DNA of 64,000 nt from Streptomyces parvulus. GTDB taxonomy: Bacteria > Actinomycetota > Actinomycetes > Streptomycetales > Streptomycetaceae. Below are positions 7,936-15,158 of this stretch, one piece after another. Under the pieces are notes generated by a model. It was not told where the DNA came from and ran no database searches. It saw only the letters and a program-made list of their open reading frames with translations. The stretch is taken from positions 62,001-126,000 of the forward strand of contig NZ_BMRX01000015.1 in NCBI RefSeq assembly GCF_014648855.1, read 5' to 3'. The translations under genes were made by a program, and so were the position numbers. The number at the start of each line of letters is the position of its first letter. The stretch's first letter is position 1.

Positions 7936-10406
7936 TGGCGACCGCGACGAACGAACGGCGCGCCCCCGGGCCCGGCGATCCGGGTGAAGGCGGCGCGACC
8001 GCCCTGCCCCGCTGGACGCGCACCCCCGTACCGGGTACGGCCGAGTACACGGTCGTCCTCCCCGGCGCCCTGACACCGGCCCTGCGCAGGCGGGCGGACC
8101 TGCTCGGCGTGACGCCCGCGGCGATCCTGCTGGCCGCCCACGCCAAGGTGCTGGCGCTGCTCTCCGGCGAGACCACGGTCCGGGCGGGCCTGCTGACGTC
8201 CGCCGCCGCGAGGCCGCTGCCCTGGGAGCTGGCCGTCCGTGCCGGCAGCTGGCGCCAACTCGTCGAAGAGGCCGGCCGGTCGCTCAGTGACTCCGCAACC
8301 CGCCCCGCGCCCCCGAGCGGCTTCGAGGCGGTCCTCGACCCGGCCGGGGACGCGGGCCCGCGTCTCCCGGACGGTGCCGTCCTCGCCGTGGCGGCGGGGG
8401 AGCGGGACGGCCGGCCGGTGCTGCGCCTGCGCCACCGCACCGACGCCTTGGACGCCGACAGCGCCGCCCGGATCGGCGGATACCACCTGGCCGCCCTCGA
8501 ACGGATCGCCGCCGACCCCGGCGCCCCGCACGACCGGGACACCCTGCTCTCCCCCGAGGAGGTCCGCCTCCAGCGCGACTGCCTCGCCGGACCGGACCGG
8601 CCCCTGCCCGACCGCCGCGTCCACGAACTCTTCGAGGAGGGCGTACGCCGGCACCCCGCCGCCGTCGCCGTGGTCCACCGCGACCGGAGCTGGACCTACC
8701 GGGAACTGGACGTCCGCGCCAACCGGCTGGCCCGTGCCCTGCTCGCCCGGGGCGTGCGCCCCGAGGAGGTGGTCGCGGTCGCGACCGAACGCGACCTGCA
8801 CTGGGCCGCCGCCGTCCTCGGCGTCCTCAAGGCCGGCGCCGCCTACCTGCCCCTCGACCCCCACGGCCCGCCCGACCGCATGACCGCCATGCTCCGCCGG
8901 GCCGGCTGCCGCCTCGTCCTCACCGAGCCGGGCAGCACCCGCAACCCGGACCGCGCCCTGACCGCCCTGCCCGGCACGCGCGCGCTGCTCGTCCCGGACG
9001 TCACCGAAGGCGCCAACGACGGCACGCCGCCCGGCCCGCGCGTACCCGCCGGCGCGCTCGCCTACGTCTTCTTCACCTCGGGGTCCACCGGCGAACCCAA
9101 GGGCGCGATGTGCGAGCACGCCGGCCTGCTCAACCACCTCCAGGCCAAGATCGACGACCTGGGCATCGGCGAGGGCACGGTGGTGGCGCAGACGGCCTCG
9201 CAGTGCTTCGACATCTCCCTGTGGCAACTGCTCGCGGCCCTGCTGGCCGGCGGCCGCACCCTGCTGGTCGGCCAGGACGCGATCCTCGACGCCGACCGCT
9301 TCCTCGACACGGTCACCGCGGGCCGGGCCGCAGTCGTCCAGCTCGTCCCCTCCTACCTCGACGTCGTGCTCGGCGCCCTGGAGCGCCGCCCCCGCGAACT
9401 GCCCGACCTGCGCTGCGTGTCGGTCACCGGCGAGGAACTCAAGGCGGACCTCGTCCGGCGGTGGTTCGAATCCGGGCCCGGCGTCCGCCTGGTCAACGCC
9501 TACGGACTGACCGAGACGTCCGACGACACCAACCACGAGGTGATGGACGGCCCGCCCGCCACCGGCCGGACACCGCTGGGCCGCCCCGTCCAGAACGTCC
9601 GCGTCCACGTCCTCGACGAACACCTCGCGCCCGTGCCGCTCGGCGCCCCGGGGACCATCGCCTTCTCCGGCGTCTGCGTCGGCCGCGGCTACGTCAACGA
9701 CCCCGAGCGCACCCGCGCCGCCTACCTCCCCGACCCGCACCACCGGGGCCAACGCCTGTACCTGAGCGGCGACATCGGCCGCTGGCGCCCCGACGGCAAG
9801 CTGGAGTACCTCGGCCGCGCCGACGCCCAGGTCAAGATCCGCGGCTTCCGCGTCGAACCGGGCGAGGTCGAGAACGCGCTGCTCGGTGCCGCCGGGGTCC
9901 GGGACTGCGCGGTCGTGGTGACCGGCGCCGAGGCCCACGACCGGCAACTCGCCGCCTTCTGGGCGGGCGGCCCGCGCGTGTCCGCCGACGGCCTGCGCGA
10001 ACACCTCGCGGACCTGCTGCCCGCGTACATGGTCCCGGCCTCCTTCCACCGGGTGGAGAGCCTGCCGCTGACCCCCAACGGCAAGACCGACCGGAAGGCG
10101 CTCGCCGGCCTCGCCCCGTCGCCCGGCGAACCGGGCCACGGCGACCGGCGGCCGCGCACACCGGCCGAGCGACGGCTCGCGGCCGCCTGGGCGGACGTAC
10201 TCGGCCTGCCGGCCGGCCGGATCCGCCGCGACGACGACTTCTTCGCGCTGGGCGGCACCTCCCTGTCGGCGGTGCGGCTCGCCGTCTCCCTCGACCGGGC
10301 GCTCTCCCCGCGCGACCTCACCGGCCACCCGGCACTCGCCGACCTGGCCCGCCTGCTCGACGCCCGGACCGGCACGGAACCCGCCGCACCGGCGGCCGGG
10401 CCCTGA
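7935..10406 (+). CDS. NRPS-like protein: half condensation domain, adenylation domain, carrier domain
   Basis: An 823-residue protein; ATG 7935 shares its A with the upstream TGA. Residues about 35-200 resemble the C-terminal half of a condensation domain, with no HHxxxDG motif. The adenylation domain (about 215-700) has FFTSGSTGEPKG, NAYGLTET, YLSGDIGRWRPDGKLEYLGR and the final lysine motif PNGKTDRKAL. My reading of the specificity pocket is D-I-W-Q-S-T-A-D-D-K. Two adjacent Asp residues suit a substrate with a side-chain amine, agreeing with the SbnA/SbnB genes in this operon that supply diaminopropionate (inference). The carrier domain (about 735-805) has LGGTSL with Ser776. The likely role is to activate and load an amino acid for the membrane LbH partner encoded just upstream. 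Confidence 0.85.
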   Translation: MATATNERRAPGPGDPGEGGATALPRWTRTPVPGTAEYTVVLPGALTPALRRRADLLGVTPAAILLAAHAKVLALLSGETTVRAGLLTSAAARPLPWELAVRAGSWRQLVEEAGRSLSDSATRPAPPSGFEAVLDPAGDAGPRLPDGAVLAVAAGERDGRPVLRLRHRTDALDADSAARIGGYHLAALERIAADPGAPHDRDTLLSPEEVRLQRDCLAGPDRPLPDRRVHELFEEGVRRHPAAVAVVHRDRSWTYRELDVRANRLARALLARGVRPEEVVAVATERDLHWAAAVLGVLKAGAAYLPLDPHGPPDRMTAMLRRAGCRLVLTEPGSTRNPDRALTALPGTRALLVPDVTEGANDGTPPGPRVPAGALAYVFFTSGSTGEPKGAMCEHAGLLNHLQAKIDDLGIGEGTVVAQTASQCFDISLWQLLAALLAGGRTLLVGQDAILDADRFLDTVTAGRAAVVQLVPSYLDVVLGALERRPRELPDLRCVSVTGEELKADLVRRWFESGPGVRLVNAYGLTETSDDTNHEVMDGPPATGRTPLGRPVQNVRVHVLDEHLAPVPLGAPGTIAFSGVCVGRGYVNDPERTRAAYLPDPHHRGQRLYLSGDIGRWRPDGKLEYLGRADAQVKIRGFRVEPGEVENALLGAAGVRDCAVVVTGAEAHDRQLAAFWAGGPRVSADGLREHLADLLPAYMVPASFHRVESLPLTPNGKTDRKALAGLAPSPGEPGHGDRRPRTPAERRLAAAWADVLGLPAGRIRRDDDFFALGGTSLSAVRLAVSLDRALSPRDLTGHPALADLARLLDARTGTEPAAPAAGP

Positions 10407-10434
10407 CGAGACCCCCTCCGAAGGAGGAGACCCC

Positions 10435-11466
10435 ATGCTGTCCGCACTGTTCCGCAAGCACCCGGCCGCCACCACGCCGTTCCCACCCGCCGGGCACACC
10501 CCGGCACCGGACGGCGCCGCACCACCGGTCCTCGCGGCCCGCGAACCGGCCGACCCCGCCGCCTGGGTCGCCGAGCACCGGGACACCCTGCGCGGCCTCG
10601 CCGCCGAACACGGCGCGCTCACCGTCCGCGGCCTCGGGCTGCGCGACGCGGCCGGAGTGAAGGCGGTCCTCGACCGGATCACCGGCCGCCCGATGACCGA
10701 ACGCGAGGGCTTCGCCGCCCGCGACCGCCACGCGGAGGGCGTCTACTCGTCGTCGGCATGGCCGCGGAACCAGCCGATGTGCATGCACCACGAGATGAGC
10801 TACGCGACCCGCTGCCCCGGACTCCTGCTGTTCGCCTGCCTCCGGGCGCCCACCGAGGGCGGCGCCACCGCCGTCGCCGACGCGGCTGCCGTCCTGCGCT
10901 CACTCCCCGCCGAACTCGTCGAACGCTTCGAACGGGAGGGCTGGATCCTCACCCGCGCCTACCACGACGAGATCGGCACCGCACCCGCCCAGGCGTTCGG
11001 CACCGACGACCGCGCCGGGATCGAGGCGTACTGCCGCGACCACGCCGTCGACTGGTCCTGGCAGCCGGACGGTTCGCTGCGCACCCGGCAGCACCGCCGC
11101 GCCGTGGCCCGCCACCCGGTCTCCGGCCTGCGCTGCTGGTTCAACCAGATCGCGTTCCTCAGCGAGTGGACGACCGCGCCCGAGGTCCGGGAGTTCCTCA
11201 CGGACGAGTACGGACCCGACGGCCTCCCCTTCAACACCCTGTACGGCAACGGCGAACCGCTCTCCCCGGACGTCGTGGAGCAGATCAACAAGACCTACGA
11301 GGCACACACCGTGCGCCGGCCCTGGCGGGCCGGGGACCTGATGATCGTGGACAACGTCCGCACCGCGCACAGCCGGGAGGCCTACCAGGGGCCCCGCGAC
11401 GTGCTGGTGGGGATGGGAGACCCCCTGGCGCCGCAGCCGGCGCGATCCGAAGGGACAGCGACATGA
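10435..11466 (+). CDS. TauD/SyrP-like Fe(II)/2-oxoglutarate-dependent oxygenase
   Basis: A 343-residue protein from ATG 10435 behind GAAGGAGGAG. It has the TauD/TfdA fold signature. The first iron-binding pair is an HxE motif (MCMHHEMSY, His118 and Glu120) rather than the common HxD, as in SyrP-type amino-acid hydroxylases. The distal His lies in VRTAHSREAY (about residue 312), followed by an Arg (about 321) suited to bind 2-oxoglutarate. These enzymes often hydroxylate amino acids tethered to NRPS carrier domains. Its place between the adenylation gene and the diaminopropionate genes suggests it modifies the carrier-bound monomer (inference). It overlaps the sbnB start by four bases, so the two are translationally coupled. 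Confidence 0.85.
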   Translation: MLSALFRKHPAATTPFPPAGHTPAPDGAAPPVLAAREPADPAAWVAEHRDTLRGLAAEHGALTVRGLGLRDAAGVKAVLDRITGRPMTEREGFAARDRHAEGVYSSSAWPRNQPMCMHHEMSYATRCPGLLLFACLRAPTEGGATAVADAAAVLRSLPAELVERFEREGWILTRAYHDEIGTAPAQAFGTDDRAGIEAYCRDHAVDWSWQPDGSLRTRQHRRAVARHPVSGLRCWFNQIAFLSEWTTAPEVREFLTDEYGPDGLPFNTLYGNGEPLSPDVVEQINKTYEAHTVRRPWRAGDLMIVDNVRTAHSREAYQGPRDVLVGMGDPLAPQPARSEGTAT

Positions 11467-12533
11467 CCACCGTCCGACCGGCAGAGTTTCGCACCGCACC
11501 CGCGGACGCGCCGTCCGTGCCGCCCTTCGCCGTCATCCCCGGCAGCCAGGTCCAGGAGGCCCTCCAGGGCCAGGAGAAGGCGGTCGTGGACGTCGTGGAG
11601 GAGACGTACCGCCTCCACGGGGCGGGCCGCACCGTCAACCCCCCGTCCAGCTTCCTCCGCTTCACCGACCGGCCCACCGCACGCATCATCGCCCTGCCCG
11701 CCTCCCTGGGCGGCGAGAACCGCGTCGACGGCATGAAGTGGATATCGAGCTTCCCCGCCAACGTCGCCCGCGGCTTCCCCAGGGCCTCGGCCGTCCTCGT
11801 CCTCAACGACCACGACACCGGCTACCCGCTGGCCTGCATGGAGAGTTCCATCATCAGCGCCGCCAGGACCGCCGCCTCCGCCGCCTCGGCCGCCGACCGG
11901 CTCAGCCGGGGACGCGCCCGCCCCGCCCGGCTGGGGTTCGTCGGGGCGGGCCTGATCGCCCGCTACATCCACACCTACCTCGAAGCGACCGGCTGGTCCT
12001 TCGACGCCGTCGGCGTGCACGACGTGTCGGCCGAGAGCGCGGCGGGCTTCCGGACCTACCTGGAGCAGTCCGGGGCCGCCGGCCGGGTCACCGTGCACCG
12101 CGGCGCCGAGGAACTGGTCCGCACCAGCGACCTCGTCGTCTTCGCCACGGTCGCCGACCGCCCGCACGTCGACGAGCCGTCCTGGTTCGACCACAACCCG
12201 GTGGTGCTGCACGTGTCGCTGCGCGACCTGGCGCCCCGGGTGCTCCTGTCCGCCACCAACGTCGTCGACGACATCGACCACTGCCTGCGGGCCTCCACCT
12301 CGCCCCACCTGACCGAGCGCCTCACCGGCGGCCGCGCCTTCCTGGCCGGCACCCTCGACGACGTGATGGCCGGCCGGGTGACCGTACCGGCGGACCGGCC
12401 CGTCGTCTTCTCGCCGTTCGGCCTGGGCGTACTCGACCTCGCCGTCGGCAAGTTCGTCTACGACGCCGTCGCCCGTTCCGGGACCCTGCGCGTCGTGGAC
12501 GACTTCTTCCACGAACTCCGGCGCCACGGCTGA
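11463..12533 (+). CDS. sbnB: SbnB-like N-(1-amino-1-carboxy-2-ethyl)glutamate dehydrogenase (diaminopropionate biosynthesis)
   Basis: A 356-residue member of the ornithine cyclodeaminase/mu-crystallin family. The dinucleotide-binding fold is visible at LGFVGAGLIARYIHTYLE (about residues 158-175), with substrate-region motifs such as MKWISSFPANV and LNDHDTGYPLACMESS. SbnB of Staphylococcus staphyloferrin B synthesis oxidises the SbnA product to release L-2,3-diaminopropionate and 2-oxoglutarate; pairing with the downstream SbnA-like gene makes that role more likely than ornithine cyclodeamination. The released 2-oxoglutarate is also the co-substrate of the oxygenase encoded immediately upstream. 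Start ATG 11463 overlaps the upstream stop (ATGA). Confidence 0.87.
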   Translation: MTTVRPAEFRTAPADAPSVPPFAVIPGSQVQEALQGQEKAVVDVVEETYRLHGAGRTVNPPSSFLRFTDRPTARIIALPASLGGENRVDGMKWISSFPANVARGFPRASAVLVLNDHDTGYPLACMESSIISAARTAASAASAADRLSRGRARPARLGFVGAGLIARYIHTYLEATGWSFDAVGVHDVSAESAAGFRTYLEQSGAAGRVTVHRGAEELVRTSDLVVFATVADRPHVDEPSWFDHNPVVLHVSLRDLAPRVLLSATNVVDDIDHCLRASTSPHLTERLTGGRAFLAGTLDDVMAGRVTVPADRPVVFSPFGLGVLDLAVGKFVYDAVARSGTLRVVDDFFHELRRHG

Positions 12534-12565
12534 GGCACCACGCACGTACCACCGAGGAGGGCATC

Positions 12566-13609
12566 GTGCCCGTCATCACCGCACCCCAGGCCTTCAACGA
12601 GGAAGACCTCTACGTCGACCTCGCACCGATGCTCGGGCACCGGCTCTTCCTGAAGTGCGAGGGCTTCAACTTCGCCGGTTCGATCAAGCTGAAGGCCGCG
12701 ACCGAGATGGTGGAGTCCGCCGAGCGCTCCGGCACCCTCACCCGGGACTCGATCCTGGTGGAGTCCTCCTCCGGCAACCTCGGCGTGGCACTGAGCATGA
12801 TCGCCGCGAGCAAGGGATACCGGTTCGTCTGCGTCACGGACTCCCGCTGCAACCTGACCACCCGTCTGATGATGGAGGCCCTCGGCAGCCGGGTGCACGT
12901 CGTCTCCGACGAACACGCCGCCGGCGGGCTGCTGGGCGCACGGCTGGCCCACGTACGCGCGCTGTGCGCCGCCGACGCACGGTATGTGTGGCTCAGCCAG
13001 TACACCAACGCCGACAACTGGCGGGCCCACTACTTCCGCACCGCGCCCGCCATCGCCCGCTGGTTCCCGCGGCTCGACGTGCTGTTCGTCGGCGTCGGCA
13101 CCACCGGCACCCTCATGGGATGCGCCCGCTGGTTCCGCTCCTGGCACCGGCCGGTACGGATCGTCGCCGTGGACAGCGTGGGCTCCGCCATCTTCGGGGA
13201 CCCGCCGGGCCGCCGCATGATCCCGGGCCTGGGCATGAGCACCCGGCCGCCGCTCCTGGACGAGGCGTACGTGGACGAGGCGGTGCGCGTCGACGAGGTG
13301 GACACCGTCCGCACCTGCCGGAACCTCGCGCGGCGCGGCTTCCTCTTCGGCGGCTCGACCGGCACCGTGGTCAGCGGCGCGGCGGGCTGGCTCGCCCGGC
13401 ACGGCACGCCCGGCCTCACCGCCGTGGCCATCGCGCCGGACCTCGGCGAGCGCTATCTCGACACGGTCTACCAGACCAACTGGGTGCAGGCCCTCTACGG
13501 CGAGGACGCCCTCGACCCCGACCGGCAGGCCGACGGCGACGCGTACCCGACGACATCGCCGCCCACCGGCATCACCCGGGTCGCCCGGGTCACGCCGGGA
13601 GGGCGATGA
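12566..13609 (+). CDS. sbnA: SbnA-like PLP-dependent synthase (O-phosphoserine + glutamate; diaminopropionate biosynthesis)
   Basis: A 347-residue cysteine-synthase-family protein starting at GTG 12566 behind GAGGAGG. The PLP lysine lies in GSIKLKAATEM (about Lys36), the substrate loop in ESSSGNLGVALSM, and the phosphate-binding glycine loop in VGVGTTGTLMG. SbnA condenses O-phospho-L-serine with L-glutamate, giving the intermediate that SbnB oxidises to L-2,3-diaminopropionate. It ends the five-gene operon and overlaps the convergent anti-sigma gene tail-to-tail by 20 bp. The unusually polar C-terminal tail (about residues 315-347) is not part of the catalytic fold. A plain cysteine synthase is unlikely given the sbnB partner. 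Confidence 0.87.
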   Translation: MPVITAPQAFNEEDLYVDLAPMLGHRLFLKCEGFNFAGSIKLKAATEMVESAERSGTLTRDSILVESSSGNLGVALSMIAASKGYRFVCVTDSRCNLTTRLMMEALGSRVHVVSDEHAAGGLLGARLAHVRALCAADARYVWLSQYTNADNWRAHYFRTAPAIARWFPRLDVLFVGVGTTGTLMGCARWFRSWHRPVRIVAVDSVGSAIFGDPPGRRMIPGLGMSTRPPLLDEAYVDEAVRVDEVDTVRTCRNLARRGFLFGGSTGTVVSGAAGWLARHGTPGLTAVAIAPDLGERYLDTVYQTNWVQALYGEDALDPDRQADGDAYPTTSPPTGITRVARVTPGGR

Positions 13610-14366
13610 CGCCGAGCGGCGTAGTCGTCGGCTGCCGGGACCCGCCCGCCGGTTCCACCGTGATGCCGACCGCCGTGGCCCCGTCGAGCGGCCCCTCCAG
13701 CACATGGGCCAGCTCTCCGCCCGCGCCGGGCAGCAGTCCGGCCGCCCGGTACGCGCCGCCCTCCTCGTACCAGAGTTCGTAGACCTTGGCGCCGCTGAGC
13801 CGGGGGAGGCCGGAGGCGATGAACGCGGCCTCGCCCTTGGCCCGCGAGGTCACGACGCCGGCCGTGGCACCGTCCGCGAGCCGGGCGGTGCTGATCGTGG
13901 CGTCCGGCGCGGCCAGCACACCCGCCAGCGCCTCGGCACCGGCGTTCGCCTCGTGGACCTGCTCCCGGGCGGTGTCCGCCTCCGAGTGCTGCCACCAGGC
14001 GATCCCCCCGAACGCGGCGGCCGCCGCGACGGACGCGGCCAGGGCGAACCCCAGCACCCGCTTGCCCCGGCGCGCGCGCCGCGCCGCGCGTACGGCCTCC
14101 CCGGCATCCTCCCCGCCCCGCTCCCCGTGGCGCTCCTGACGCACGGTGCCGATCTGGGCGAGCACCCGCCGCCGGACCTCGGGCGACGGCGTCCGGTGCT
14201 CGGCCGCGCCCAGCATCGCCGCGGTGGCCGCCAGTCCGGCCGCCTCCTCGCGGCAGGCGGCGCAGCTCGCCAGATGGTTCTCGAAGGCCGCCTCCTCGTC
14301 GGGAGGCAGGGCGTGCAGCGTGTACGCACCGACGTCGTCGTGCGGGTCGCCGCCGCCCACCGTCAT
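13590..14366 (-). CDS. Anti-sigma-K factor, RskA family (zinc-type anti-sigma domain)
   Basis: A 258-residue single-pass membrane protein. The N-terminal cytoplasmic domain has the zinc anti-sigma motif HxxxCxxC (ENHLASCAAC, about residues 30-40). A membrane helix follows at about 100-122 (KRVLGFALAASVAAAAAFGG), and the extracytoplasmic C-terminal half is the RskA domain (VYELWYEEGG, AVGITVEPAGGSRQPTTTPLG). It should bind the ECF sigma factor encoded just upstream and release it on a signal at the cell surface. Its ATG at 14366 overlaps the sigma-factor stop by four bases, so the two are co-translated. The stop lies inside the convergent sbnA gene. Confidence 0.9.
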   Translation of the reverse strand: MTVGGGDPHDDVGAYTLHALPPDEEAAFENHLASCAACREEAAGLAATAAMLGAAEHRTPSPEVRRRVLAQIGTVRQERHGERGGEDAGEAVRAARRARRGKRVLGFALAASVAAAAAFGGIAWWQHSEADTAREQVHEANAGAEALAGVLAAPDATISTARLADGATAGVVTSRAKGEAAFIASGLPRLSGAKVYELWYEEGGAYRAAGLLPGAGGELAHVLEGPLDGATAVGITVEPAGGSRQPTTTPLGVIALPA

Positions 14367-14974
14367 GATCCCGACTCCACACACTCGCGCAGGCGCCGCA
14401 GCCCCCGCCGCATCCGTGACTTGATGGTGCCCGCCGGGGTGGCGAGGGAATCGGCGACCTCCGCGTAGGTCAGCCCCTCGTAGTACGCGAGCACCAGCGG
14501 CAGTCGCAACTGCCGGGACAGCTCGGCCAGGCAGCGGAACACCCTCCGGTGCTCCTCCCGCTCCTCGACCTCCTCGGCGACCGTGTCGAAGGGCCGGTCC
14601 AGGTCCCGCGCGCCGGTGCGCAGCTCGCGGGCGCGACCGGAGACCACCGAACGCACCCGGTCGACCGCCCGCCGGTGCGCGAGGGTCAGCACCCAGTTCC
14701 GGGCGGCTCCCCGCTCCGGCCGGAACCGGTCGGCGGTGCGCCACACCTCGACCATCACCTCCTGGGTCACCTCCTCCGCCTGCGCCTCGTCCCTCAGCAC
14801 CCGGAAGGCCAGCCCCATCACCGGCGGCGCCAGGGTGTCGTACACCCCGGCGAAAGCCTGTTCGTCGCCGCCGGCCGCACGGGTGAGCAGCTCGTCCACC
14901 CGGCTCTCGCCGGCCGTCCGCTCCCTGCCCGGCGGGCCTTCGCTGTCCGCGCCGGTCCCGGCTCCGTCGTCCAT
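14363..14974 (-). CDS. ECF RNA polymerase sigma factor (SigK-like)
   Basis: A 203-residue extracytoplasmic-function sigma factor. Region 2 spans about residues 30-100 (AFRVLRDEAQAEEVTQEVMVEVW, AARNWVLTLAHRRAVDRVR). Region 4 spans about 140-195 (LPLVLAYYEGLTYAEVADSL, GTIKSRMRRGLRRLRE) and carries the -35-recognising helix-turn-helix. ATG 14974 is chosen because GGAGGG precedes it; an in-frame start further upstream would add 43 residues unlike any sigma factor. The gene pairs with the overlapping RskA-type anti-sigma gene. The regulon is not apparent from the sequence; I saw no obvious link to the neighbouring biosynthetic operon. Confidence 0.9.
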   Translation of the reverse strand: MDDGAGTGADSEGPPGRERTAGESRVDELLTRAAGGDEQAFAGVYDTLAPPVMGLAFRVLRDEAQAEEVTQEVMVEVWRTADRFRPERGAARNWVLTLAHRRAVDRVRSVVSGRARELRTGARDLDRPFDTVAEEVEEREEHRRVFRCLAELSRQLRLPLVLAYYEGLTYAEVADSLATPAGTIKSRMRRGLRRLRECVESGS

Positions 14975-15158
14975 GGCCGTCCCTCCGCTCTGGTCGAGAC
15001 TGGGGCATGCCGGCGACGAGCGCACGCGGTCGGGAGCCGTCCGCCTGACGCGTTCACCTCCTTGCGGAGCCACGGGAGGCGCTGGGGGCCGCACGGCCCT
15101 CACCTGTGGTTCGTAGCCGCCGTCCCCTCGGATGCCGCCCGCCCGGGCGGAATCCGCG

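Noticed and set aside
7797..10682. A 961-codon open frame antisense to the adenylation and oxygenase genes
   Set aside because: It is the mirror of high-GC codon usage in the real genes and has no recognisable domain or ribosome-binding site.
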